DNA from: Bact-08 sp964533215
GTDB lineage: Bacteria > Bacteroidota > Bacteroidia > Bacteroidales > UBA932
Reading direction: 5' to 3'
Length of the DNA stretch: 64,000 nucleotides
Assembly (NCBI GenBank): GCA_964533215.1
Contig: CAZHLJ010000002.1
Span: 62,001-126,000, forward strand
Part shown: positions 43,547 to 51,414 of the stretch, in pieces
How the letters are laid out: the number at the start of each line of letters is the position of its first letter
Position numbering within the stretch: position 1 is the stretch's first letter
The notes under the pieces: generated by a model
What the model saw: only the letters and a program-made list of their open reading frames with translations
Database searches by the model: none
What the model was told of the DNA's origin: nothing
Translations under genes and position numbers: made by a program

Positions 43547-44854
43547 ATGACAGACAAATATATAGCATCTGATTTTAAAAGTCATTCAATAAGATACTCA
43601 AACTATCTTGCACTTCTTATAGTAGTAAGTATATTCACCGCACTGTTAATAACCTTTTGTGCTATTGACTCCGGCTACTTCCGTGATGTAATTAAAGTGA
43701 CTGCATCTACTTTACCTCTCTGGGTAATCTCTTGGTATTATAATTATAAAGAAAAGTTCTTCATAAGCGGTATTATCATCAACCTTACTCTGACCATTTT
43801 CTTTTTTGTGCTTTCCGGTGTGTTCTTTGACAGGTCCTCCTATCTTCATTATTACTTCCTTCTGTTTGCCCTTATCCCACTGTTTACATTCAAATCGGAA
43901 AGGATATTTTTGATAGGCTCGTTAATGATGCTTAATTTGTTTTGCTTTATTTATGTAGACTTCTTTAAGCCGGAGGGCGACTCTCTTTTGATTTTTCCCG
44001 CTTTATTGAAAAATTCATTCCGAATCATCTCCATATCTTTGCTTTTTTTATTCACAGTGTTGATTATTGTTTTGAACCAGTGTATTTTAAGAATGAATGA
44101 AATACTGATTAAAAGACAGACAGAGGAGATTGCCAGACAGAATGAAGAGTTGTCAGATCTTATAAGTACCAAGGATCGTTTTTTCTCTTCTGTCTCGCAG
44201 GATTTAAAAGGGCCAGTTGGAACAGTTTCAGCTTTCTTGGATTATCTGGCAGATTCAGCCGGAGACCTTACTTCAACCCAGTTTCAGGAGTCTCTGGACG
44301 TTCTTAAAAGATATTCCAGGGATATCTACAATCTATTTGACAACATCCTGACATGGTCAAGAATTCAGTCTGGTGATATAGTTTTTGACAGACAGAAGCA
44401 TAATCTTAATGAGTTGGTAAGTTCGACTGTCAAGCTCTTCGTTCCTATGATGAAGCAAAAAAACATAACTCTTGTTAATAGGATCAAGAATCTGGACTCT
44501 CTTATTCCATTCGATAAAGAGATGATGAAAACAGTCTTGAGGAATATTTTGGACAATGCAATTAAGTTCTCAGAAGATGGAGGCGAAATTATAATTTCTG
44601 TGAAAAATCTGAGGAATCATCTGGAATTTTCCGTTTCGGACAAAGGCGTAGGAATGGATAAAGAGACTCTGGAGGGTCTTTTCAGCATTGATGTTGCTCA
44701 CAATAATCGTTTGATTGCCTCAACAGAGAAGGGTTCAGGACTTGGGCTGATTCTTTGCAAGGAGTTTATTGAGAAGCATGGGGGGACATTGTCTGTAGAG
44801 AGCGAGAAGAATAGAGGCACAAAGGTTACGTTTACCTTACCTTTGGATTTGTAA
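43547..44854 (+). CDS. Membrane sensor histidine kinase-like protein lacking the phospho-acceptor His
   Basis: A 435-residue protein with about six N-terminal membrane helices (residues 20-190), a short coiled coil (RQTEEIARQNEELSDL), a dimerisation helix pair and a HATPase domain. ATP-site motifs look intact: VLRNILDNAIKFSEDGG (N), VSDKGVGMD (G1), EKGSGLGLILCKEF (G2). The H box reads FFSSVSQDLKGPVG: Gln218, codon CAG at 44198-44200, stands where SHDLKGP or AHDLKGP is expected. It therefore probably cannot autophosphorylate at the usual site. No response regulator gene is adjacent. A TATATTTG box (43516-43523) precedes it, without a clear -33. Confidence 0.85.
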   Translation: MTDKYIASDFKSHSIRYSNYLALLIVVSIFTALLITFCAIDSGYFRDVIKVTASTLPLWVISWYYNYKEKFFISGIIINLTLTIFFFVLSGVFFDRSSYLHYYFLLFALIPLFTFKSERIFLIGSLMMLNLFCFIYVDFFKPEGDSLLIFPALLKNSFRIISISLLFLFTVLIIVLNQCILRMNEILIKRQTEEIARQNEELSDLISTKDRFFSSVSQDLKGPVGTVSAFLDYLADSAGDLTSTQFQESLDVLKRYSRDIYNLFDNILTWSRIQSGDIVFDRQKHNLNELVSSTVKLFVPMMKQKNITLVNRIKNLDSLIPFDKEMMKTVLRNILDNAIKFSEDGGEIIISVKNLRNHLEFSVSDKGVGMDKETLEGLFSIDVAHNNRLIASTEKGSGLGLILCKEFIEKHGGTLSVESEKNRGTKVTFTLPLDL

Positions 44855-46255
44855 TCAGATATTTTTAATGAGTCCCATCTCTGCTGCTTTTTCCTCCATT
44901 AGCTTTTCCGCTTCGTCAAAGTTGTTCCCTATTATACCATCAAGTATAGCGTTCTTTATATACTCTTTGATGATCCCAATCTCTTTGCCGGGCTGGACAT
45001 GGTATACCTCCATAATGTACTCTCCAGTGATTGGGTTCTGAAAGTTTCTTAGAGCATCCTTTGCCTCCACTTCTACAAGCTTTTCCCTCACCAACGAGAA
45101 ATTGTTTTTGTGTTTCCTTACTGTTTTCTCGTTTTTTGATGTGATGTCAGCCTCGCAAAGCATCATCAGATCATCAATGTCGTCCCCGGCATCGAACAGA
45201 AGCCTTCTTATTGCCGAATCGCTTACCTCCTCTTGTACCAGAGCAATTGGCCTCAGATGAAGCTGTACCATTTTCTGCACATATTTCATCTTTTCATTCA
45301 TAGGCATCTTGAGTTGCTGGAAAATTTTCGGGACCATCTTCCCGCCAATGAATTCATGTCCGTGGAATGTCCATCCTGTTCCCGGTTCATATTTTTTTGT
45401 GTCTGGTTTTGCGATGTCATGAAGCAGTGCCGACCAACGTAGCCATAAGTTGTCGCTATGGCAGGATAAATTGTCCAACACTTGCAAGGTGTGAGAGAAG
45501 TTGTCCTTATGACCTATTCCTTCCATTGTCTCCACACCTTTAAGCCTTACAATCTGAGGGAGTATCAATTCCAGCAGCCCTGTGGATTCCAGTAGGTAGA
45601 ACCCTATGGAGGGTTTTGGCGAAAGAAGTATTTTGTTAAGTTCGTCGTTGATCCTTTCGTGTGAAAGGATTTTGACTCTGTCTCTGTTCCTCCTGATTGA
45701 TTCGATGGAATCAGGTACTATGGTGAAGGAGAGCTGTGAGGCAAACCTTATTGCGCGTATCATCCTCAATGGATCGTCACTGTATGTTGTGTCTGGATCC
45801 AGAGGCGTTCTTATCAGACCGGCCTGAAGGTCCTTTACTCCAAAGAATGGATCAACCAGATTGCCGAAGTCCTCTTTCTGAAGGCTGAAAGCCAAAGCGT
45901 TTATGGTGAAGTCTCTCCTGAGCTGATCGTCCACCAAAGAGCCATCTTCCACAATAGGTTTGCGGGAATCCAGCCTGTACGACTCTTTTCTGGCCCCGAC
46001 AAATTCAACCTCTATATCTCTGCTTTTCAACATTGCTGTTCCAAAGTTCTTGAAAACGGAAACCTTCACACCAAGCCTTTGGGCAACGCGCTCAGCAAGT
46101 TCAATGCCGCTTCCTTCGACTACAATATCAATGTCCTTGCTTTTTCGCTTAAGAAAGCAGTCTCTAACATATCCACCTATGACGTATGCCCTGACGCCGG
46201 AAGAGGATGCCTCTTCAGCAATAATCTCAAAAATCTTTTTATTCAGAAAGTTCAT
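44855..46255 (-). CDS. CCA tRNA nucleotidyltransferase with HD domain
   Basis: A 466-residue enzyme of class II poly(A) polymerase/CCA-adding type. The nucleotidyltransferase core has VIGGYVRDCFLKRKSKDID with the metal-binding Asp pair (DIDIV), FVGARKESYRLDSRKP, RRDFTINALAFSL, DDPLRMIRAIRFASQL. A C-terminal HD domain follows with LRWSALLHDIAKPDTK and TFHGHEFIGGKM. It builds or repairs the CCA end of tRNAs. The start is set at MNFLNKKIFEII (46255); the longer frame to 46315 lies inside the upstream gene. Confidence 0.92.
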   Translation of the reverse strand: MNFLNKKIFEIIAEEASSSGVRAYVIGGYVRDCFLKRKSKDIDIVVEGSGIELAERVAQRLGVKVSVFKNFGTAMLKSRDIEVEFVGARKESYRLDSRKPIVEDGSLVDDQLRRDFTINALAFSLQKEDFGNLVDPFFGVKDLQAGLIRTPLDPDTTYSDDPLRMIRAIRFASQLSFTIVPDSIESIRRNRDRVKILSHERINDELNKILLSPKPSIGFYLLESTGLLELILPQIVRLKGVETMEGIGHKDNFSHTLQVLDNLSCHSDNLWLRWSALLHDIAKPDTKKYEPGTGWTFHGHEFIGGKMVPKIFQQLKMPMNEKMKYVQKMVQLHLRPIALVQEEVSDSAIRRLLFDAGDDIDDLMMLCEADITSKNEKTVRKHKNNFSLVREKLVEVEAKDALRNFQNPITGEYIMEVYHVQPGKEIGIIKEYIKNAILDGIIGNNFDEAEKLMEEKAAEMGLIKNI

Positions 46256-46643
46256 TGTAGGATGGTATCTCGGTGAGGTATTTATAATTGTTGGAGGAGT
46301 TATCAAAGGAGGCAAAATATGTGGTGATTCCGTTTGTTAAAAGTAAGTATTTGACATTTAGTGCCATATTGTACCTCATTATCTGCTCGAACGTCTCTCT
46401 TGTAACTTTTACGGAAGGAGCCTTGCATTCTGCCAATAACCGCGGTTTAAGACACTTGTCAAGTAGCACAAGATCTCCTCTGTACTTTAAACCGTCAATG
46501 GAAATGGAATATTCACAGCACATTAGAGTGATTGGATATCCAAGTCTGTCGTGGAGCAAGCTTATCAATTGCTGTCTTACACCTTCCTCGGGGGTAAGTG
46601 CTACTTTTTTTTTCCGGACAGGGTCAAAGACTAGAGACTTCAT
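46239..46643 (-). CDS. Small PD-(D/E)xK nuclease-like protein (HSDR_N-type domain)
   Basis: A 134-residue stand-alone domain like the N-terminus of type I restriction R subunits. The fold's catalytic pattern is visible: Asp57 (YRGDLVLLD), Glu72-Cys-Lys74 (LLAECKAP) and Gln87 (FEQIMRYN). The opening DPVRKKKVALTPEEGVRQQ is typical of a Bacteroidota family commonly annotated as restriction-like, without helicase or methylase partners. Function unknown; no restriction genes are nearby. It overlaps the CCA enzyme gene by 17 bases. A TATCTTTG box is at 46671-46664. Confidence 0.82.
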   Translation of the reverse strand: MKSLVFDPVRKKKVALTPEEGVRQQLISLLHDRLGYPITLMCCEYSISIDGLKYRGDLVLLDKCLKPRLLAECKAPSVKVTRETFEQIMRYNMALNVKYLLLTNGITTYFASFDNSSNNYKYLTEIPSYNELSE

Positions 46644-46676
46644 TTTTTATACGTATGCAGGTGCAAAGATATAAAA

Positions 46677-46708
46677 TTTGCTCCGTTTATGCTTTTTGCA
46701 TAATTTAG
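46677..46708 (+). promoter_or_regulatory. Promoter of holA
   Basis: TTTG (46677-46680), 20 bases, TAATTTAG (46701-46708, one base off consensus). It overlaps the -7 box of the divergent nuclease-like gene by a few bases. Confidence 0.5.
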
Positions 46709-46721
46709 CCCAACGTAAATT

Positions 46722-47765
46722 ATGGCAAAGAAAGATGTAAAGGAGACCATTCAGCATTTTGAGGAGATACTTGCTGAAATCAAAAGCGGGGTTATAAAGC
46801 CGCTCTATGTACTGATGGGCGAGGAGCCCTATTATTCCGATGTTCTCATCGAGGAGATATCGGCCAGAGCTCTTACTTCTGAAGAGAGAGGGTTTAACGA
46901 GCTGGTTTTGTATGGCACAGATGTCTCTTCGGTTCAGGTTATTGAGGCTGCAAGAAGATTTCCGATGATGGCCTCAAGACAGCTGGTTATTGTAAAAGAG
47001 GCACAATTGCTGGACGATCTGGATAAGTTTGAACACTATTGCAGACAGCCCCTGTCGTCCACTGTTCTGGTAATATCCCTTACAAACAAGTCTCTTGATA
47101 AAAGAGGAGCTTTCTATAAACAGGCCACTGCAAACGGTGTGGTTTTTGAGTCATCCTCAATAAAGGATGATAAGGTTGTGTTCTGGATTGACAGATACAT
47201 AAAGAATAAAGGTAAAAGCATTTCGCCCGAGGCTTCAATGTTGCTTGCCGATTACAGTGGTACAGAACTTAGAAAGCTGGTGCTTGAGCTGGATAAGCTT
47301 ATTACTAATCTTAAGGAGGGGGAAAAAGAGATAAAGGCGGACGATGTTGTAGATAACATAGGAATAAGCAGGGAATATAATCTATTTGAGCTGACCAAGG
47401 CAATATCAATTAAGGATCAGACTAAGATATTCAAGATTGCAAGCCATTTTGCCGATTCTCCCAAGCAATATCCTCTCGTGGTGACATTTGCCACAATTTT
47501 CTCACAGTTTGTGAAAATTTGCAAATATCATGCTTTCATTAATAAAAACAGAGGTGCATCTAGGAGTGAAATAGCATCTTACATAGGGATCCCTCCTTTC
47601 TTTATTTCTGAATATGAGATGGCTTCTCAGAATTATCCTCTTATCAAATGTATGGAGATAATTTCCCTTATAAGAAGATATGACTCCATGAGCAAAAGCA
47701 ATGAAAGGGGAGAGGCTTCTGACGGGGAGCTGCTTATTGAATTGGTATATAAGATATCACACTAG
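46722..47765 (+). CDS. holA: DNA polymerase III subunit delta
   Basis: A 347-residue clamp-loader subunit that opens the sliding clamp during replication. Seen: KPLYVLMGEEPYYSDVLIE at the start, RRFPMMASRQLVIVKEAQ, LDKRGAFYKQ, LADYSGTELRKLVLELDKL and REYNLFELTKAI, with the family's three-domain size. It is convergent with alr: the two stop codons share CTAG (47762-47765). Confidence 0.93.
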   Translation: MAKKDVKETIQHFEEILAEIKSGVIKPLYVLMGEEPYYSDVLIEEISARALTSEERGFNELVLYGTDVSSVQVIEAARRFPMMASRQLVIVKEAQLLDDLDKFEHYCRQPLSSTVLVISLTNKSLDKRGAFYKQATANGVVFESSSIKDDKVVFWIDRYIKNKGKSISPEASMLLADYSGTELRKLVLELDKLITNLKEGEKEIKADDVVDNIGISREYNLFELTKAISIKDQTKIFKIASHFADSPKQYPLVVTFATIFSQFVKICKYHAFINKNRGASRSEIASYIGIPPFFISEYEMASQNYPLIKCMEIISLIRRYDSMSKSNERGEASDGELLIELVYKISH

Positions 47766-48853
47766 GGTACTACTACTTTTCTGACCCTGATGGGTACGGA
47801 TGTGTATACTTCATAAGATATTGTGTGAAGTATTTTTGCAAGATCTCCGGCAGTGGGGGCATCTCCGAATATTGTGACCGGATCGCCAACCTTTGCTTCA
47901 ACACCTGTGATGTCCAACATAAAGGTATCCATGCATATATTGCCGATCGTGGGCACCATTTTTCCATTAAGCATGAAACTGGCAGCCCCTCTTCCTAGAT
48001 GTCTGTTGACTCCGTCTGCATAGCCTAGTGCAATTGTTGCGATGGTCTTAGGTGTCTCTCCTATTTCTCCTCGTCTTCCATAACCAACAGTGCCTTCTGT
48101 GACTGTTTTTATATGAACTACGGGAGCCTGCATTGAACCGGCGGGTTTTAACTTAGATTCATCTACATAGCTGGTGCCGTAGATACCCACGCCCAACCTG
48201 GCCATGTCCATCTGATATTCAGGAAACCTTTCAATTCCTGATGAATTGAGAATATGACGCATCGGCTTATAATCAAGAACAGACATTATATCATTACTCA
48301 TTTTGTCAAAAAGTGCTGCCTGACTTCGCGTGAAATCGTCATGCTTAGGTTCGTCTGCGGCGCATAGGTGAGAAAAAATGGATTTTACTCTGATTTTGGG
48401 ATTAGATTGAAGTAGCTTTTTCAACTCGGGAATGTCACTTTCGTCGAAACCCACTCTGTGCATGCCTGTGTCAAGCTTTATATGGACGGGGTAAGAATCC
48501 AGTTCCATATTATTTAATACTTCCATAAAAACATTTGCGGCATCCATATCCACAATGCTAGGCTCAAGTCCGTGTTCAATTATGTCTTCATATGGGCCAA
48601 GAACGGGGGTAAGAATTATTATTGGCAGCCTTATTCCCGCTTTTTTTAGCTGTATTCCCTCATTTATTAATGCGACCGCTAAATAATCTGCACCAAATTC
48701 TTCAAAAAGTTGTGAACACTCAATTGCACCGTGTCCATATGCATTAGCTTTTACTAATATGAGTAATTTTGTTGATTTTGAGAGCTTTGCACGAAAATAG
48801 CTGTAGTTGTGAAGCAGATTTGACCTACTGATTGTGAATTGTGATTGTCTCAT
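47762..48853 (-). CDS. alr: Alanine racemase
   Basis: A 363-residue PLP enzyme converting L- to D-alanine for peptidoglycan. The PLP lysine is in LILVKANAYGHGAIE; HIKLDTGMHRVGF and RLGVGIYGTSY follow in the TIM barrel; the C-terminal domain supplies the catalytic Tyr in GTVGYGRRGEIGET and ICMDTFMLDITG. It is a free-standing Alr, not the MurF-Alr fusion found in some Bacteroidota. A TAACTTTG box is at 48880-48873. Confidence 0.94.
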   Translation of the reverse strand: MRQSQFTISRSNLLHNYSYFRAKLSKSTKLLILVKANAYGHGAIECSQLFEEFGADYLAVALINEGIQLKKAGIRLPIIILTPVLGPYEDIIEHGLEPSIVDMDAANVFMEVLNNMELDSYPVHIKLDTGMHRVGFDESDIPELKKLLQSNPKIRVKSIFSHLCAADEPKHDDFTRSQAALFDKMSNDIMSVLDYKPMRHILNSSGIERFPEYQMDMARLGVGIYGTSYVDESKLKPAGSMQAPVVHIKTVTEGTVGYGRRGEIGETPKTIATIALGYADGVNRHLGRGAASFMLNGKMVPTIGNICMDTFMLDITGVEAKVGDPVTIFGDAPTAGDLAKILHTISYEVYTSVPIRVRKVVVP

Positions 48854-48921
48854 TTTTAAAAAAATATGTTCACAAAGTTATAAAATGTTTAAAAAAAAGA
48901 ACGTTGTATTAAAAAACTTCC

Positions 48922-48929
48922 TACATTTG
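48922..48929 (+). promoter_or_regulatory. -7 box of the small lipoprotein gene
   Basis: TACATTTG, 38 bases before the chosen ATG at 48968 and eight bases before the alternative ATG at 48938. The nearest TTG (48904-48906) is 15 bases upstream, short of the usual spacing. Confidence 0.45.
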
Positions 48930-48967
48930 TCGCCGAAATGAAAAACAAACCTAAAACATTTTATAAA

Positions 48968-49426
48968 ATGAAACTAAAAACATTTTTTGCTGCCGCTGCG
49001 TGTATCGTAGCTCTTGCTTCTTGTGGTCCTAAAGAGCAATCTATTTCTGAGAAATTAGTAGGTCAATGGACTGGTATGGATTCTATCTCTGTTACAACAG
49101 TTGATTCTACTGGAAACTCTGTAGTTACTGATCTAGTTGCCCCTATCGAACTAGAGTATCTTGCTGACTCTACATTTACTGCTACTATCACTGTTAACGA
49201 TTCTACAGTTATCAGCGTAGGTGGTGTTGCTTCAATCGCTGAATCTGCTGTTACTTTCACAGGTTCTATGACTTGCGCTCAACCTATGGATCTTAGCGGT
49301 TCTATGACTCTTAATGCAGAACCAGAAAGTCTTGCTGTAACCTTTACAGGTGTTAATGCAGAAGCTACCATTACTCATAACGGTAAAGCAAATCTAACTC
49401 GTAAGGCTGCTCCAGTTCAGCAATAA
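48968..49426 (+). CDS. Small lipoprotein, probably abundant
   Basis: A 152-residue lipoprotein: signal MKLKTFFAAAACIVALASC, lipobox ALASC. The mature part (EKLVGQWTGMDSISVTT onward) is beta-rich, full of Thr, Ser and Val, and resembles the lipocalin-like small lipoproteins of Bacteroidales; I cannot name it further. Codon use differs from its neighbours: mostly GCT, ACT, TCT, GTT and GGT with few rare codons, as in highly expressed genes. An earlier in-frame ATG at 48938 would add ten Lys-rich residues. It has its own promoter box and a strong terminator. Confidence 0.8.
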   Translation: MKLKTFFAAAACIVALASCGPKEQSISEKLVGQWTGMDSISVTTVDSTGNSVVTDLVAPIELEYLADSTFTATITVNDSTVISVGGVASIAESAVTFTGSMTCAQPMDLSGSMTLNAEPESLAVTFTGVNAEATITHNGKANLTRKAAPVQQ

Positions 49427-49452
49427 TTACTTGGTTAGACCAAAGAAAAAAG

Positions 49453-49493
49453 GCGGCAAGCTGGTTATCCAGCTTGCCGCTTTTCGTTTTTTT
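49453..49493 (+). terminator. Strong intrinsic terminator of the lipoprotein gene
   Basis: Arms GCGGCAAGCTGG (49453-49464) and CCAGCTTGCCGC (49469-49480) with loop TTAT, followed by TTTTCGTTTTTTT. It lies 26 bases after the stop codon. Confidence 0.9.
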
Positions 49494-49546
49494 ACGGTTA
49501 TATTTTTTTGCTGGATGTATAATATGCGTAAAAAAAAAGAAAAGAT

Positions 49547-49576
49547 GTACCCGATTTTTAAACATTGTTGTTTTAT
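49547..49576 (+). promoter_or_regulatory. Repeated motif, copy 1: candidate ECF-sigma promoter before the sigma gene
   Basis: The 25-base core GTACCCGATTTTTAAA-CATTGTTGT matches copy 2 (50202-50226) at 23 of 25 positions, and both are followed by a TTTAT-like run. The pattern of two blocks (TACCCGAT and TTGTTGT) about 15 bases apart resembles a -35/-10 pair. It lies 61 bases before the sigma ATG, consistent with self-activation. Confidence 0.55.
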
Positions 49577-49637
49577 ATGCTGTTATACATCCTGTATATT
49601 GCTCAGGTTTTTAGCATGACTCATAAAGTGTTTGATA

Positions 49638-50216
49638 ATGGATTCATCAATTAGTACCAAAGATATTTTTTTGGCATTGAAGAACAGATCCTGTTATGCT
49701 TTTGAATTTATTTTTAAAAGCAATTATAAAGATTTGTTATTATTTGCCAACTATTATGTGATGAATCGTCAACTGGCAGAGGATATAGTGCAGGATTCCT
49801 TTACCAAGCTATGGGAGGTGGCTCCTGATTTGGATGAGGATACGAATATAAAAGGATACTTATATACTTGCATTAGAAATGCCTGCAAGAATTATTTTAA
49901 ACATAATTCTGTAGTAGATTCACATAACTTAAAATTAGCTGAAGCTATAATTCATTCAAATACCCTTCATTATGAAGACAACACAGAGGTTGTCGCAAGA
50001 GTCAGGGTGTGTCTGGAGAAATTGTCTCCAAATCAGAAAATCATTCTGGAACATAAGATTTTTGATTCGATGTCTTATAAAGAGATAGCAGAGGAGCTGG
50101 ATATATCAGAATTAACGGTTCATACTCATATAAAAAGGGCATATAAATTTTTCAGGGAGAATTATCCTTTGGAATTCTTTTTAATTTTTTTAATCTCGAG
50201 TGTACCCGATTTCTAA
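49638..50216 (+). CDS. ECF-family RNA polymerase sigma factor
   Basis: A 192-residue sigma-70-like factor with region 2 (FEFIFKSNYKDLLLFANYYV, then AEDIVQDSFTKLWE) and region 4 (LSPNQKIILEHKIFDSMSYK; ELDISELTVHTHIKRAYKF). It belongs to the Bacteroidota group that pairs with FecR-type anti-sigma factors and SusC receptors with STN domains. I start it at ATG 49638; an in-frame TTG is six bases earlier. Its last codons (VPDF-stop) are part of the second copy of the repeated motif. fecR begins 32 bases later. Confidence 0.94.
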   Translation: MDSSISTKDIFLALKNRSCYAFEFIFKSNYKDLLLFANYYVMNRQLAEDIVQDSFTKLWEVAPDLDEDTNIKGYLYTCIRNACKNYFKHNSVVDSHNLKLAEAIIHSNTLHYEDNTEVVARVRVCLEKLSPNQKIILEHKIFDSMSYKEIAEELDISELTVHTHIKRAYKFFRENYPLEFFLIFLISSVPDF

Positions 50217-50232
50217 ATATTGTTGTCTTTAT
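50202..50232 (+). promoter_or_regulatory. Repeated motif, copy 2: candidate ECF-sigma promoter before fecR-susCD
   Basis: GTACCCGATTTCTAAA-TATTGTTGT followed by CTTTAT. It differs from copy 1 only by T/C changes at two positions of the core and one extra base after it. It overlaps the end of the sigma ORF and ends 16 bases before the fecR ATG, which suits a promoter for fecR and the downstream genes. Confidence 0.55.
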
Positions 50233-50248
50233 ACAAAAGGCAATAATT

Positions 50249-51391
50249 ATGGAAATAGATTGGATAAAAATTAATAAGCTCATCACAGGTACGGCAACCG
50301 AACAGGAGAAATCGGAAATTACCCAATGGGCAAATGTCAGCAAGGCCAGACAAAAATTTTTAAATGACATCATTGACTTCTATTCCAGCGAAAGCAAAGA
50401 GGATATTGAAATATCCTATAAAGATGTCCAAAAGGCCTGGGGAAATGTAAACCCACAAAAAGTACAGAGGAGGAAAATCTTTAAGAGAGCAGTTTCTGTG
50501 GCTGCATCACTGGTATTAATTGCCTTTTCAGTATTATCTTATAACAGTTTTTTTAAGGAAAAGGATGCCAAAGCTATACCGCATATCAGCCCAGGTGAGA
50601 CAAAGGCAAGGCTTTTAATGTCGGATGGAAGTGACTTTGTTCTGGACTCGAATACAACAAAGCTTCCGCAAAACCTGTCAATAAAACCTACAACAAACGG
50701 GAACAAGCCCGGTCTGGTCATAGATGTAAAAGGTATGACAAATGACAGTTCTCTCGAATATAACGAAATCATAGTGCCTAGGTATGCTGAGTACCAGATT
50801 AATCTTGAAGATGGTACAAAGGTATGGCTTAATTCAGAGACAAAACTGAGATTCCCTTTGGTTTTCGGAGACAAAGAGAGAATAGTCTATGTTAGCGGAG
50901 AGGCCTATTTCCAGGTCGCACATAATGCAAACAAACCATTTATCGTCAATATAGACGATAAAACAAAAGTGAAAGTTCTGGGAACGGAGTTCAATGTAAG
51001 AACATATGAAGAGGGAAATCCTCTGTCGACCCTTATAAGCGGACGTATTGAGTTTATACATAATGGCAAGACTCGGATAATCAATCCGGGAGAATACTGC
51101 TCAATAGACAAGTCAACAGGAGAAATAACGGTTTCCGAAGCAGATACGATGAGAGCTGTTGCATGGAAAAACGGGGAGTTTGTCTTTAGAAACGAGACGT
51201 TGGAGAATATTATAAATGAATTGTCAAGGTGGTACAAGGTCGATGTCTCTTATGAAAATGAGGAGGTGAAACAAGCCCGGTTTTATATATATTTTGACAG
51301 ATCCAACGGATTTGAAGAGCTGCTATACAAATTGAATCAAACCGGAAAAATAAAGTACAGATATATCAACAAAAAAATTGTCATATCCTAG
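50249..51391 (+). CDS. FecR-family anti-sigma factor
   Basis: A 380-residue inner membrane regulator. The N-terminal cytoplasmic part (about 1-80) should hold the sigma factor; one membrane helix follows (AVSVAASLVLIAFSVLSY, about residues 81-98); then the periplasmic FecR domain (VPRYAEYQINLEDGTKVWLN, FPLVFGDKERIVYVSGEAYF) and a C-terminal DUF4974-type domain (FRNETLENIINELSRWYKV). In this family it receives a signal from the STN domain of the paired receptor and releases or activates the sigma factor. Confidence 0.95.
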   Translation: MEIDWIKINKLITGTATEQEKSEITQWANVSKARQKFLNDIIDFYSSESKEDIEISYKDVQKAWGNVNPQKVQRRKIFKRAVSVAASLVLIAFSVLSYNSFFKEKDAKAIPHISPGETKARLLMSDGSDFVLDSNTTKLPQNLSIKPTTNGNKPGLVIDVKGMTNDSSLEYNEIIVPRYAEYQINLEDGTKVWLNSETKLRFPLVFGDKERIVYVSGEAYFQVAHNANKPFIVNIDDKTKVKVLGTEFNVRTYEEGNPLSTLISGRIEFIHNGKTRIINPGEYCSIDKSTGEITVSEADTMRAVAWKNGEFVFRNETLENIINELSRWYKVDVSYENEEVKQARFYIYFDRSNGFEELLYKLNQTGKIKYRYINKKIVIS

Positions 51392-51414
51392 AAGTAACTT
51401 AAACAAAATATATT

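Noticed and set aside
46239..46643. Part of a restriction-modification system
   Set aside because: Only a small nuclease-like domain is present; there is no helicase, specificity or methylase gene beside it.
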